A stretch of DNA of 64,000 nt from NCBI GenBank assembly GCA_037974335.1, contig CM075760.1, positions 21,241,291-21,305,290 on the forward strand. The letters run 5' to 3'. Numbering within the stretch: the stretch's first letter is position 1; each line of letters begins with the position of its first letter. The notes under the pieces are model-generated. The model made no database searches and was not told the origin of the DNA. It worked only from the letters and a program-made list of their open reading frames with translations. This DNA is from Prionace glauca. Its lineage: Eukaryota > Chordata > Chondrichthyes > Carcharhiniformes > Carcharhinidae. Shown piece by piece: positions 40,396-51,740 of this stretch. Position numbers and translations under genes: made by a program.

Positions 40396-41245
40396 GCCCC
40401 TTCCCGGACGCCGGACTGGCGGATGGGCCCGAGCAGCTGTAACCTGCAGTCTGGAGACGTAGGTGGGGACCAGGCGATTTGGACAGCCCGATGCCCCCAC
40501 ACTGAGAGCCAGCAACAGTGAAAAGTATTGTTTCATGTGCACTATACAAAGCATACTGTTCATGGACAAGGAAAGGAGAGAGTGCAGAATGTAGTGTTAC
40601 AGTCATAGCTGAGGTGCAGAGAAAGATCAACTTAATGCAAGGTAAGTCAGAAGCAGGTAACAAGCTGTTCTTGAGTTGGTTGGTGCGTGACCTCAGACTT
40701 TTGTATCTTTTTCCTGAGGGAGGAAGGTGGAAGAGAGAATGTCTGGGGTGTGCGGGGTCCTTAATTATGCTGGCTGCTTTGCTGAGGCAGCGGGAAGTGT
40801 TGACAGAGTCAGTGGATGGGAGGCTGGTTTGTTGCTGGATTGGGCTATATTCACGACCTTTTGTAGTTCCTGCAGTCTTGGGCAGAGCAGGAGCCCATAC
40901 TGAGCTGTGATACAACCCCAGAAAGAATGCTTTCTATGGTGCATCTATAAAAGTTGGTGAGAGTTGTAGCTGACATGCCAAGTTTCTTTTGAGTTCTGAG
41001 AAAGTAAAGGCGTTGGTGGGGCTTTCTTAACTACAGCATCGCTGTCCCATCGTCATTGAAACACTGCTCTCTATACTGCCAGGTCCGGTTGTCACAGGTT
41101 AATGCTGTTTATATTAATGAGGTTTTAATCTATTTTATTGTGACTTGATTCGTTTCAACCAGTTTGTGCATTAATTAATGTTTGCAGGATTTGTCTGTAT
41201 TATTATTTAAACCAAATAAACTATTTATTTATATTTAAGGAGTTT
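40396..41245 (+). other. REC8: REC8 3' UTR with dispersed repeat
   Basis: After the stop comes about 120 bases of GC-rich sequence, then (40515-41045) a copy of the dispersed repeat of 32290-33285. AT-rich DNA follows with AATAAA at 41215-41220 and a GT-rich stretch (gtttctggtgctgcttgta). The 3' UTR extent is inferred from the signal. Confidence 0.6.
41215..41220 (+). terminator. REC8: Poly(A) signal AATAAA, likely for REC8
   Basis: The first canonical AATAAA after the REC8 stop, with a downstream GU-rich element about 20 bases away. Confidence 0.6.
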
Positions 41246-41680
41246 CTGGTGCTGCTTGTATGTTCTAGATTTAGGAGAAATTAGATTATTTCTGTCTCTC
41301 TGTGTGAGTCTCTCCCTCTGGGCTCAATAATACCATCGTGTTGCGCCCATTTTCGGATGCGATAACTTGGTAAAGTGGAGTGTAAGGTGAGGAGCACAAT
41401 CCATGCCCGCCTCTGCGCCCGTTCCCCCTTTACCAAGCAGCTAAAATGGCTGTGATCAGCACCGCACCCTAAACGGGTGCGATGTCAATTTATACGCATT
41501 TGTATTTGGATGCTCAAACGTTCCTGCATTTCCCCTTTTACCATCACGTTCGCGCATCCAGATTCAGCGAGAAACAGACATGGTCTACAAAGATGTGTTT
41601 TGGGCGCTCCAGCTTCTGAAGAGGTAAATACAGAGCTTCCAGCAGCTGTCTGACTCAGAACAGTGGTTGAAGTGGTGGAA
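41246..41680. other. Intergenic unique sequence
   Basis: No gene is supported. It includes a modestly CpG-containing stretch (41340-41540). Confidence 0.5.
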
Positions 41681-41930
41681 GGGGAGGGAGTCCAGATGTT
41701 CTCTGGTTGGAGGAGGGGTTGGGAGGGAGGGAGACTAGATGTTCCCTGGTTGGAGGGGGGAGGGAGGCCAGATGTTCTCTGGTTGGAGGAGGTTGGGGGG
41801 AGGGAGGCCAGATGTTCTCTGGAGGGGGGTGGGGGGGGAGGGAGGCCAGATGTTCTCTGGTTGCAGGGGGGTGGGGGGGGAGGCCAGATGTTCTCTGGTT
41901 GGATGGGGTGGCGAGGAGGCCAGATGGTGT
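41680..41930. repeat. Short G-rich minisatellite (ccagatgttctctgg unit)
   Basis: About five units of 45-55 bases, each with ccagatgttctctggttgg and a variable G-rich segment ggaggggggaggg. Confidence 0.9.
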
Positions 41931-42189
41931 TCTGGGCCGCTTTCTCTGGCCCAGGAGCAGTGACAATGTGGCAGGGGAGTGATTTGTACTGTACCTGCAC
42001 AGTTGAAGGCTCCGCTCGGAGCAGCCGTGTTTCGGGTGCGATAAATCCCACTCACAGGTTTCTGCAGCACAATTCAGAATCACTGCTTTTTTCTCAGGCA
42101 GAGTTCATATGGGGCACCTGAGGACAGGTTTACAAGTCGGATCTGGATCATGCCAGATTCAGTACTTAGAATCAAAATGGTAAAATCGG
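41931..42189. other. Unique sequence, nothing identified
   Basis: No frame, RNA or repeat is recognised between the minisatellite and the CT tract. Confidence 0.45.
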
Positions 42190-42805
42190 GCCTTCTCTCT
42201 GTGTCTCTCAAACACACACTCAGTCTGTCTCTCTATCTCTGTCTCTCTCTGTCTGTGTCGTGCTCTCTCTCTCCTTCTCCTTGTCTGTATCTCTCTCTCT
42301 CTCTCTCTCACATACACAGTCTGTCTCTCTATCTCTGTCTCTCTCTCTCTGTGTTGTGCTCTCACTCTCTCCCTCTGTTTCTGTGTGTCTCTCTCCCTGT
42401 CTGTCTCTCTCTCTCTCTCACACGGACTCAGTCTATCTATGTCTGTCTCTGTCTGTCACTCCCTCTCTTCCCCTGTCTCTCACTGTCTTTCTCTCTCTAA
42501 CTCTGTCTCTTTCTTTCTCTCACTCTGTCTCATTTCACTGTCACTCTCTGTCTCTGACTCACCTCTGACTCTCCCTCTCTCAGGGGCACTCTGTCTCTGT
42601 TATCCTGTCTCTCTATCTCTCTTTGTCTTTCCTATCTCTCTCTCCATCTCTTGCTCCGTCAGTGTTATTCTCTCTCTCTGTCCTTGTCTCCATCTCTGTT
42701 TTTTCCTATCTCTCCCTTCTCACTCAGTCCCTCTGTCCCTGTCTATCTCTATCTCTCCCTCTCTGTCTCACTCACTATCATTTCCCTCTCTCTTGGCCTC
42801 GCTTC
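42190..42805. repeat. CT-rich microsatellite
   Basis: ctctctctgtctctc words with cacacactcagtctgtct blocks repeating near 42216, 42310 and 42419. The serine/leucine frames are not coding. Confidence 0.93.
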
Positions 42806-42814
42806 TTTTTTAAT

Positions 42815-43115
42815 ACCAATGTCACAAGTAGGCTTACATTAACACTGCAATGAAGTTACTGTGAAAATCTCTGAGTTGCCACACCCCAGCGCCTGTTCAG
42901 GTACACTGAGGGAGAATTTAGTACAGCCCAATGCACTTAACCAGCACGTCTTTTGAACTGTGGGAGGAAACTAGAGCGCCTGGAGGAAACTCACACAGAT
43001 ACAGGAAGAACATGCGGACTCCGCACAGACAGTGACCCGAACTGGGAATCACACCCGGGTGGACCCAAACAGCCACTGGAGTGTGGCGATCAGGGAATTT
43101 TTCACAGTAACTTCA
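42815..43115 (-). mobile_element. tRNA-derived SINE, HE1-like, minus strand
   Basis: The plus strand begins with the tail complement (aatgtcacaagtaggcttac, attaacactgcaatgaagtt) and ends near the B-box complement gggaatcacacccgggtgg. The body is complete except for the head, which joins another tail (gtggcgatcagggaattttt). Confidence 0.85.
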
Positions 43116-43116
43116 C

Positions 43117-43620
43117 AGGGTCATAAAGGTTTACAGCATGGAAACAGGCCCTTCGGCCCAACTTGTCCATGCTGCCCCTTTTTTTAACCCCCAAGTTAGT
43201 CCCATTTGCCCACATTTGGCCCATATCCCTCTATACCCATCTTACCCATGTAACCATCTAAACATTTTTAAAAGACAAAATTGTACTCCCGTCTACTACC
43301 ACCTCTGGCAGCTTGTTCCAGACACTAACCACCCTCTACATGAAATAGTAACCCCTCTGGATCCTTCTGTATCTCTCCCCTCTCACCTTAAACCTATGCC
43401 CTCTAGTTTTAGACTCCCCCACAGTTGGGAAAAGATGTTGACTATCTGGCTGATTTATGTCCCTCATTATTTTATAGACTTCTATAAGCTCATCCCTTAG
43501 CCTCCTCTGCTCCAGAGAAAAAATGTCCCAGTCGGTCCAGCCTCTCCTTATAATTCAGTGTTAATGTACTGTTAATATAAGCAGTGTTGCAGTGTTAATG
43601 TAAGCTGACTTGCGACACTA
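43117..43620 (-). mobile_element. LINE family C 3' part, minus strand
   Basis: 3' end gtcataaaggtttacagcat; the rest reads ggaaacaggcccttcggccc onward. About 430 bases of a broken reverse-transcriptase end. It is inserted into a SINE whose tail resumes at 43556 (gtgttaatgtactgttaata). Confidence 0.8.
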
Positions 43621-43994
43621 ATAAGTACTTTTACAGATTCACAGTGGGATCTACATTGTACACACACACACGTGAATGTCTCACTGTGAATTCCCTGAAT
43701 CTGCAGTTCCTAACTCAGCTCATTCCCAGAATATTTCTCACAGTGAGGTGAGGAACTGCATCCCACTGATCCTGGCTTGGGAAGTGGTGGAGAGAGGAAG
43801 GGGGAGGGGGGAAACAGTCCAGAGATTCCTCTGAGTCAGCCTGAGCCAAGACTCTGCACCTGGGCCAAGGATTCAACATCCAGCTGCTACCAGCCAGCCT
43901 GTCGTCAGTTTATTGGCCTGTAACTCCCCACACATCCTACCCCCAAGCTGGCCTCATCAATTCCAACGCCAAGCGGGGGATGGATGGCCACCTA
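43621..43994. other. Unique sequence, no gene identified
   Basis: Short CA run at 43655-43672, otherwise plain. No frame with family resemblance. Confidence 0.45.
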
Positions 43995-43995
43995 G

Positions 43996-44375
43996 AATCA
44001 TAGAATCTCTACAGTAATGAAGGAGGCCATTCAGTCCATTGAGTCTGTACCGAATACAATCCCACCCAGGCACTATCCCCATAACCTCAAACATTTACCC
44101 TGCTAATCCCCAGACACTAAGGGGCAAATTAGCATAGCCAATCTACGTAACCTGCACATCTTTAGACACTAACGGGCAGCTTAGTATGGCCAATTCCCCC
44201 CAACCGGCACATCTGGACACTAAGGGAAAAGTTAGCATGGCCAATCCACCCTGAAGCACCCGGAGGAAACCCATGCAGACATGGGGAGAATGTGCAGGCA
44301 GTGACCCAAACTGGGAATTGAACCCAGGTCCCTGGCGCAGCTAACCACTGCACCACCAGGCTGCCTTAGTTGAAG
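43996..44375 (-). mobile_element. tRNA-derived SINE, HE1-like, minus strand
   Basis: Starts atcatagaatctctacagt, passes several ggccaat repeats, and ends at the head gctaaccactgcaccaccagg. The B-box complement gggaattgaacccaggtcc is intact. Confidence 0.87.
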
Positions 44376-44407
44376 GATCAATAAGCAAGGGGCGTGACAC
44401 AGATTTA

Positions 44408-45545
44408 TATAGAACATAGAACACTACAGCACAAACAGGCCCTTCGGCCCACAAGTTGCGCCGATCATATCCCTGCCTACCAGGCCTATCTATAACCCTC
44501 AATCCCATTAAATCCCATGTACTCATCCAGAAGTCTCTTAAAAGACCCCAACGAGTTCGCCTCCACCACCGGAGGCAGCCGATTCCACTCAGTCACCACC
44601 CTCTGAGTGAAAAACTTACCCCAATATCTCCTCTGTACTTGCTCCCCAGCACCTTAAACCTGTGTCCTCTCATAGCGACCATTTCAGCCCTGGGACATAG
44701 CTTCCAAGAATCCGCCCTATCTATACCTCTCAACATCTCATAAACCTCTATCAGGTCGGCTCTCAACCTTCATCTCTCCAGGGAGAAAAGACCGAGCTCC
44801 CTCAACCTATCCTCATAAGGCATGTCACCCAGTCCAGGCAACATCCTCGTAAATCTCTTCTGCACCCTTTCAATAGCTTCCACATCCTTCTTGTAATGAG
44901 GCGACCAGAACTGTGCATAGTACTCCAAGTGGGGTCTGACAAGGGTCTTATAAAGTTGCAGCATTACCTCCCGACTCCTGAACTCAATCCCTCGATTAAT
45001 GAAGGCTAGTACACCATACGCCTTCTTGGCCACATCCTCCACCTGCGAGGCCGATTTAAGAGTCCTATGCACCTGGACTCCAAGGTCCTTCTGCTCCTCA
45101 ACACTGCTAAGAGTCCTACCCTTGATATTGTACTCCTTCATCCCATTGGACCTGCCAAAATGGACCACTACACACTTATCCGTGTTGAAGTCCACCTGCC
45201 ACTTCTCCGCCCAGTCTTGCATCCTATCTATGTCTCGCTGCAACTTCTAACATCCACAACACCACCAATCTTCGTATCATCGGCGAACTTACAAACCCAT
45301 CCCTCCACTTCCTCATCCAGGCCATTTATGAAAATTACAGACAGCAAGCGTCCTAGAACAGATCCCTGGGGCACTCCACTGGTGACCAACCTCCATCCAC
45401 AACCACTCTCTGCCTTCTGCAGGCAAGCCAGTTCTGGATCCACAAGGCAACAGCTCCTTGGATCCCATGCCCTCTCACTTTTTCATGGGGGACCTTATCA
45501 AACGCCTTGCTGAAGTCCATGTAAACCACATCCACCGCTCTTCCG
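44408..45545 (-). mobile_element. CR1-like LINE, family D, minus strand
   Basis: 3' end agaacatagaacactacag. The minus frames include DRMQDWAEKWQVDFNTDKCV, QKRFTRMLPGLGDMPYEDRL, then SGVPQGSVLGRLLSVIFING, KFADDTKIGGVVD and VDVVYMDFSKAFDKVPHEK. The reverse transcriptase is split across at least three frames, and the 5' part is missing beyond 45545. Older than the family A copies. Confidence 0.88.
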
Positions 45546-45680
45546 TCACCAAAATTGTTTTGTTTACAAAGTTTATATCCCTTACCTAATAACTTAGAGG
45601 CAAAACAAAATCAAAAATATATTCAAAAGCATCTGATACTCCCGAGATCATCGACAAAGCCGCAGTCTAATAGCTGTTCT
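45546..45680. other. AT-rich unique stretch
   Basis: No feature. It separates two LINE fragments. Confidence 0.4.
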
Positions 45681-46000
45681 GGCAAATTTAAGCTCAGGAG
45701 TAGGAGACTTAGAGGGGATTTAAGAAGACACTTTTTCATTGGTTAGAAGGTGGGTATCTGTGCCTTTATAAGGTTCTGGTGAGACCACACCTAGAGTATT
45801 GGAGTAGTTTTGGGCCCCATGTCTAAAGAAGGATGTCTGGCCTTGGAAAGGGGTGAATGGAGGTTCACAAGAATGAAAAGCTTGTAGTACATGGAAAGGT
45901 TGAGGACTCTGGATCTGTACTCGTTGGAGTTTAGAAGAATGAGTGGAGGTTTTATTGAAACTTATGGGATAATGTGAGTCGAGATAGCATTTGCATAGGT
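45681..46000 (+). mobile_element. Old LINE fragment, plus strand
   Basis: Contains aggttctggtgagaccacac, ttttgggccccatgtctaaa and ggaggttcacaagaatgaa, DNA for the L-V-R-P-H and R-R-F-T-R regions. Frames are broken. Confidence 0.7.
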
Positions 46001-46164
46001 TAAAGAGATGTGTATCATCTCCAGACAGGAGCCAACACATATCTCTTTAACCACTCACTCTCCGCTCACATTGTTTGCATCTTTAAGACCTGAATAGCAG
46101 GTTGGCTGTAAAGACTTGCATTCTAATCAGTATTCTGTAAATTGTGTGTGTCTTTATATGCCTT

Positions 46165-46320
46165 TCTCTGACCAGAACCTTCCACACACCTGACGAAGGA
46201 ACACTGTTTCCAAAAGCTTGTGGGGTTACTATCAAATAAACTGGTTGGACATAAACCTGGTGTTGTGAGACTTCTTACTGTGTTTATCCCAGTCCAACGC
46301 CGGCATCTCCACATCACTTC
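46165..46320 (+). mobile_element. SINE of the third family
   Basis: cacacacctgacgaaggaac, caaaagcttgtggggttact, aactggttggacataaacct, ggtgttgtgagacttcttac and cagtccaacgccggcatctc. The arrangement is that of a common elasmobranch SINE whose family name I do not assign. A tail copy is at 19212. Confidence 0.75.
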
Positions 46321-46439
46321 TGCAGTCTGTCAGCCTCCTGAGAGGCCCCTCCCCCCACTCTGCCCCACATCCATCCACCCCTCCCCTCATCTTCAGTTAA
46401 CGAGCCTGTGAGGGCAATGTGAAATGTCTTATAAACGTG

Positions 46440-47992
46440 TCAAAAAGGAGAACGAGAGAGAAAGAGGAGGGAGCGAGAGAGAGAAGGGGACCGAGAGAGG
46501 GAGAGGGTGGGAACGAGAGAGAGAGGGAGGTGGAGAGGGAACAAGAGATAGAGGGAGAGGGGGGGAACGAGAGAGAGAGAGCGAGAGAGGGGGAATGTGA
46601 GAAAGGGGGGGGAAACGAAAGAGAGAGGGAGAAATCAGAGAGAGGGAGAGGGAGAGAGGGAGGGAATGAAGGAGAGGGAGAGAAGGAGAGAGAGGAAGGG
46701 ATGGAGGGAGAGAACGAGAGAGAGAAGGAATGACGGGGGGGAAATGGGAGAGAGCGAGAGGGAACGAGAGGGACGGAGAGAGAGGAAGGGCGCGAGAGGG
46801 AGAGAGAGAACAAGAGAGCGAGGGAGGGAGGAGGGAATGAGAGGAAATGAGGGAGTGAGAGAGGGAACATGTGAAAGATGGAACGAGAGGAAGAGAGAAA
46901 ATGAGAGACAGGTGGGGAATGAGAGAGGGAGAGAAGGGAAACAAGACAGAGAGAAGGAATGAGAAAGGGAGAGGGAGGGAGGGAAAGAGAGGGACAGAGA
47001 GGGAGGAAGGGAGAGGGAGGGAAGAATGGAGGGGGAGCGATGGTGGAGGAGGTATGGAGGGATGGAGAGGGAGGGAGAAGGGACAGAAAGTGAGCAAGAA
47101 GGAGGGAAGAAGAGAAGAAGGAACAAGAGAGAAGGGGAACAAGAGAGTGAGGGGGAACTAGAGAGAGGAGGAATGAGAGAGAGAGTGGGAACAAGAGGGA
47201 GAGAGAGAGCGGGAACGAGAGAGAGGGAATGAGGGAGAGAAAGGGGGGAATGAGAGAGAGAGAGCGAGAGGTGGAATGAGAGAGAAAGAGGGAGAATGAG
47301 AGAGAGAGAGAGGGGAACAAGAGAGAGAGCGAGAGGTGAATGAGAGAAAGAGGGAGAACGAGAGAGAGGGGAACGAGAGGGAGAGGGAAACGAGAGAGAG
47401 AGGGGAACGAGAGAGAGAGGGGAACGAGAGGGAGAGGGGAACGAGAGGGAGAGAGGGGGAGAACAAGAGAAAAAGAGGGAGAGAGGCAGGCAGGGAGTGA
47501 GAGAGGAAGGGAGGGAATGGTAGAAAGAGGGAGGTAGCGAGAGAGAGAAGGAGAGAGGGGGAGGGAGGGAGCGAGAGAGAGGGGGAGGGAGGGAGTGAGG
47601 ACGAGAGGGGGAGGGAGGGAGTGAGAGCGAGAGGGGGAGGGAGAGAGGGGGAGGGAGCGAGAGAGAGGGGGAGGGAGGGAGTGAGAGCGAGAGGGGGAGG
47701 GAGAGAGGGGGAGGGAGGGAGCGAGAGAGAGGGGGAGGGAGGGAGTGAGGACGAGGTGGAGGGAGGGAGTGAGGGGGAGGGGGAGGGAGGGAGTGAGGGG
47801 GAGGGAGTGAGGGGGGGGAGGGCGAGAGGGGGAGGGAGGGAATGAGGGGGAGGGAGGGAGAGAGGGGGAGGGAGGGAGCGAGAGAGAGGGGGAGGGAGGG
47901 AGTGAGGGGGAGGGGGAGGGAGTGAGGGAGTGAGGGGGAGGGAGGGCGAGAGGGAGAGGGAGGGAGTGAGGGCGAGAGGGGGAGGGAGCTCC
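46440..47992. repeat. 1.5-kb GA-rich purine tract
   Basis: The plus strand is nearly all purine (gagagagg, gggagggag) with acg and atg islands. It has a strong mirror-repeat character and can form triplex DNA. From 47570 the unit shifts to gggggagggagggagtgag. The long minus-strand serine/proline/leucine frames are repeat translations. Confidence 0.96.
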
Positions 47993-48105
47993 TTATTTAA
48001 GGGGCTACATGCCTGTTCTTCAGGAGAAGGTTGGCCTGTTCTCTGCCTGTCACCCTTTCTCTCCCTGTTCCGCCCTCTGCTTGCCCTGGTATGGAGACAC
48101 TGCAG

Positions 48106-48454
48106 CGGGCAGAGCTCCAGCTGCCCATTCCCTACGTGCTGGCGCTCCCCCTCTGGCTGGAGGAGGGGGCCGAGGCCCTCCCGCAGCCGGAGGTGACCCT
48201 GGACGGACTGGGCATCCAGCCGGAGCAGGTGAGGGAGAGGCTGGTGCGCCTGGACAGGCAGCACACTCGGCTCAGGACGTCCCGGGGCCGCCTGAAGGAG
48301 CGGCTGGTCTGGGCGGTCAGAGAGCCACACACCGGGGGCACCCAGGAGATCCGCTGTACCAGCGAGGGGTGGCCAGACCACAGCTTCTTCCGGACTCAAC
48401 TGGAGCTGCTTCCCTGGATCAGCAGGACTCAGGGAGATACACTCCTCATGGCAG
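48106..48454 (+). CDS. Coding exon of an unrecognised gene
   Basis: A 349-nt open frame ends in phase 1 at a strong donor (GTAAGG, 48455). It may start at an acceptor (ctgcag, 48105) or with the ATG at 48091, giving METLQRAELQLPIPYVL. The protein is well-formed: LALPLWLEEGAEALPQPE, VTLDGLGIQPEQVRERLVRL, GRLKERLVWAVREPHTGG, SEGWPDHSFFRTQLELLPWI. Codon use is GC-rich, with G/C at most third positions, unlike the repeats around it. The middle (QVRERLVRLDRQHTRLRTS) looks helical and charged. No family is recognised. It is on the same strand as REC8, 7.7 kb away, with a purine tract just before it. Confidence 0.7.
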
Positions 48455-48544
48455 GTAAGGAAGGGCTGGAGGGAACCTTCCCAGTCCAGATTCTCCAATC
48501 TACCCCCATAACTCAATTCCTTATCCCTGGAACCATCTGTCGGT

Positions 48545-49240
48545 GTGTGTCTGAGAGAGAGAGAGAGAGAGAGACTGTCCCTGTCTCTTTCTGTGTCTGT
48601 GTCTACGTACATGTATGTGAATGTGAGATTGTGTGTGTGGTTCTGTAAGTGTCTGTTTCTTCGTGTGTGTGTGTGTTTGTGTGTCTTTGCCTATGTGTGT
48701 ATCCCTATATGTGTATGTGTCTTTGTACGTATGTCTGTGTGTCACTGCATGCATGTGTCTGCCAGTGTGTATCATGTGTGTCTCTGTGTATGTGTACGTG
48801 TGTGTGTGTATCTGTTCGTGTGTCTCTGTGTGTGTATCTGTCTGTGTGTGTGTCTGTCACTGTGTCTACCTGTGTGTGTGTATCTGTGTGTATGTCTGTG
48901 TTTCTCTCTGTCTCTGTGAGTGACTTGTTAACTCTCTCCTGGTGCGCATGTGTATGCGTGTCTCTCTGGCTCTGTGTGTTGTTCTGTAAGATTGTGTGTG
49001 TGTGTGTGCCTCTATGTATGCCTGTGCGTGTGCATGTGTATATCTTTGTGTGTGTCTGTATGTGCGCATGTGCATGTGTGTTTGTATGTACATGTGTGTG
49101 TGCATCTTTTTGCCTCTGTGCGTGTGAGATTTGTTAACTCTCTCCCAGTGTGACTGTGTGTGTGTCTCTGTCTCTCTGACTCTGTATATGTGTGTCTCTG
49201 TGTATGTCTCCATCTTGCTGTCTGTGTGTATGAAAGTTGT
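48545..49240. repeat. GT-rich microsatellite
   Basis: tgtgtgtctgtg-type words, starting about 90 bases after the donor of the 48.1-kb exon, so it lies in its intron. No unit longer than about 20 is regular here. Confidence 0.92.
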
Positions 49241-49870
49241 TAGCTCTCTCCCAGTGACCCAGCTCTGAGCGTGTGTGTGTGTGTCCGTATGTGTGTGTGT
49301 GTTAACTCTCTCCCAGTAGGTCTGTGTATCTGTGTCTCTGTCTGTATGATGTTAACTCTCTCCCGTTGACCCTGCTCTGTCTGTGTCTGCATGTGTCTCT
49401 GTCTCTCTGACTGTCTCTGTGTGTGTAATGTTAATTCTCCCAGTGACCCCGCCCTGACTGTATCTGTGTGTGACGTTAACTCTCTCCCGGTGACCCTGCT
49501 CTGTCTGTGTCTGCATGTGCCTCTGTCTCTCTGACTGTCTCTGTGTGTGTAATGTTAATTCTCCCGGTGACCCCGCCCTGACTGTATCTGTGTGTGACGT
49601 TAACTCTCTCCCGGTGACCCTGCTCTGTCTGTGTCTGCATGTGCCTCTGTCTCTCTGACTGTCTCTGTGTGTGTAATGTTAATTCTCCCGGTGACCCCGC
49701 CCTGACTGTATCTGTGTGTGACGTTAACTCTCTCCCGGTGACCCTGCTCTGTCTGTGTCTGCATGTGTCTCTGTCTCTCAGACTCTGTCTGCGTGTCTCT
49801 GTCTCTCTGACTGTCTGTATGTGTGATGTTAACTCTCTCCCAATGATCCTGCTGTCTCTGTGTGTCTGAC
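49240..49870. repeat. ~124-bp minisatellite within GT-rich DNA
   Basis: aatgttaattctcc recurs near 49427, 49551 and 49675, a regular spacing of 124. Each unit includes gacgttaactctctcccggt, gaccctgctctgtctgtgtc and tgcatgtgcctctgtctctc. Less perfect units flank these. Confidence 0.93.
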
Positions 49871-49884
49871 AGAACTTAGAACAT

Positions 49885-49974
49885 AGGATCATAGACCTCT
49901 ACAGTGCAGAAAGAGGGCCTTCGGCCCATCAAGTCTGCACCAAACACAATCCCACCCAGGCCCTACGCCCATAT
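49885..49974 (-). mobile_element. SINE tail, minus strand, interrupted by a LINE
   Basis: ataggatcatagacctctac through acccaggccctacgcccata. The element is cut by the 3' end of a LINE at 49975; its remains resume at about 51741. Confidence 0.78.
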
Positions 49975-51738
49975 AAGAACATAAGAACATAAGAAATAGG
50001 AGCAGGAGTAGGCCATCTGGCCCTTCGAGCCTGCCCCGCCATTCAATAAGATCATGGCTGATCTGTCGTGACTCAGCTCCACCTTCCCGCCCTCTCCCCA
50101 TAACCCTTAATCCCTTCTCTTATCAAAAACCCATCAACCCATTTCTTAAAAATATTTAGCGAGGCAGCCTCCACCACTTCAACGGGCAGAGAATTCCAGA
50201 GATTCACCACCCTTTGAGTGAAGAAGTTCCTCCTCAACTCTGTTCTAAACCGCCCCCCCTTTATCTTGAGGCTGTGCCCCCTAGTCCTACTGTCTTTTTT
50301 GAGCGGGAAGAGTCTCTCCACCTCTATCCTATCCATCCCATTCATCATCTTATACGTCTCAATGAGATCTCCCCTCATTCTTCTAAACTCTAACGAGTAC
50401 AAGCCTAGTTTATTCAGCCTCTCCTCATAGCTCAATCCCCTCAACTCCGGTATCAGCTGAGTAAACATCCTCTGCACTCCCTCCAGGGCCAAAACATCCT
50501 TGCGCAGGTGCGGCGCCCAAAACTGCACACAGTACGCCAGCTGCGGCCTCACCAATGCCCTATACAGCTGCAGCAAGACCTCCCTACTTTTATATTCAAT
50601 CCCCTTCGCTATGAAGGCCAGCATCCCATTCGCCTTCCTGACCACCTGCTGCACCTGCAAGCTGGGTTTTTGCGACTCATGCACAAGGACCCCGAGGTCC
50701 CTCTGCACCGTCGCCTGCTGCAGTTTTTCGCCCCGTAAGTAATAGTCCTTCCTACCATTCCTCCTACCAAAGTGGACCACCTCACACTTGCCAACATTAA
50801 ATTCCATTTGCCATTTCCTGGCCCATTCGCCCAGCCTATCTAGATCCTTCTGCAGACTCTCCACACCCTCCGCACAATTTGCCTTTCCCCCAATCTTGGT
50901 GTCATCAGCAAATTTCGACACCCTGCACTCGGTTCCCTCCTCCAGATCATCTATATAAATGGTAAATAGCTGAGGCCCCAGCACCGACCCCTGGGGCACC
51001 CCACTAGTCACCAACCGCCAATCCGAATAGCATCCATTGACCCCCACTCTCTGCCTCCTATTTGACAACCAATCCTCTATCCACGCTAACACCCTACCCC
51101 CAACTCCATGTCCCCTGACCTTCTGCAATAACCTCTTGTGAGGTACCTTGTCAAACGCCTTCTGAAAATCCAGAAAGACCACATCCACCGGCTCTCCTCC
51201 ATCCACTGCCCTAGACACATCCTCATAGAACTCCAGTAAATTTGTCAGACACGACTTCCCTTTAATGAAACCGTGTTGCGTCCACCCTATCAAGCAATTC
51301 CCCTCAAGATGCCTCGCTATTTCCTCCTTAATGACGGTTTCTAACATTTTACCTACCACAGACGTTAAACTAACCGGCCTATAATTCCCCGCCTTTTGCC
51401 TGGCACCCTTCTTAAACAACGGCGTAACATTAGCCGTTTTCCAATCTTCCGGCACTTCCCCGGAATCCAGCGACGTCTGGAAAATAACCACCAAGGCATC
51501 CACTATCACCTCCGCCATTTCTTTCAGAACCCTCGGATGCATTCCATCCGGTCCTGGGGACTTGTCCACAATCAGCCCCTCCAGTCTGTCGAGCACCACC
51601 TCTCTAGTAACAGTAATGTCATTAAGACCCTCCATTCCTACCACCTTTCCATCGCTAACACCCGGCAAATTATTCACGTCCTCCTCCGTGAAGACAGAAA
51701 CAAAGAAGTTATTCAAGATCCCTACATATTTCACCCAC
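49975..51738 (-). mobile_element. CR1/L2-like LINE, family A, 5'-truncated
   Basis: 3' end at 49975 (ataagaacataagaacataa, the TTCTTATG repeats). The minus frame 50073-51734 is open for 553 codons. It carries NYRPVSLTSVVGKMLETVIK, DVVFLDFQKAFDKVPHKRLL, SGVPQGSVLGPQLFTIYIDD, KFADDTKIGGKANC and the C-terminal NFFTQRVVNLWNSLPVEVVE. The endonuclease half is absent. The frame is unbroken and the sequence nearly matches 62441-64000, so it is a recent insertion. Confidence 0.93.
50073..51734 (-). CDS. LINE reverse-transcriptase frame, 5'-truncated
   Basis: 553 codons without a stop, covering all reverse-transcriptase motifs (FQKAFDK, SGVPQGS, FADD) and the thumb. The first methionine is not the family's start; the protein would need the endonuclease upstream to be complete. 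A fragment without function. Confidence 0.88.
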   Translation of the reverse strand: MKYVGILNNFFVSVFTEEDVNNLPGVSDGKVVGMEGLNDITVTREVVLDRLEGLIVDKSPGPDGMHPRVLKEMAEVIVDALVVIFQTSLDSGEVPEDWKTANVTPLFKKGARQKAGNYRPVSLTSVVGKMLETVIKEEIARHLEGNCLIGWTQHGFIKGKSCLTNLLEFYEDVSRAVDGGEPVDVVFLDFQKAFDKVPHKRLLQKVRGHGVGGRVLAWIEDWLSNRRQRVGVNGCYSDWRLVTSGVPQGSVLGPQLFTIYIDDLEEGTECRVSKFADDTKIGGKANCAEGVESLQKDLDRLGEWARKWQMEFNVGKCEVVHFGRRNGRKDYYLRGEKLQQATVQRDLGVLVHESQKPSLQVQQVVRKANGMLAFIAKGIEYKSREVLLQLYRALVRPQLAYCVQFWAPHLRKDVLALEGVQRMFTQLIPELRGLSYEERLNKLGLYSLEFRRMRGDLIETYKMMNGMDRIEVERLFPLKKDSRTRGHSLKIKGGRFRTELRRNFFTQRVVNLWNSLPVEVVEAASLNIFKKWVDGFLIREGIKGYGERAGRWS

Positions 51739-51740
51739 TA

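Noticed and set aside
46397-48612. 307- and 484-codon minus-strand frames
   Set aside because: Antisense of the purine tract, extended by chance through the antisense of the 48.1-kb exon.
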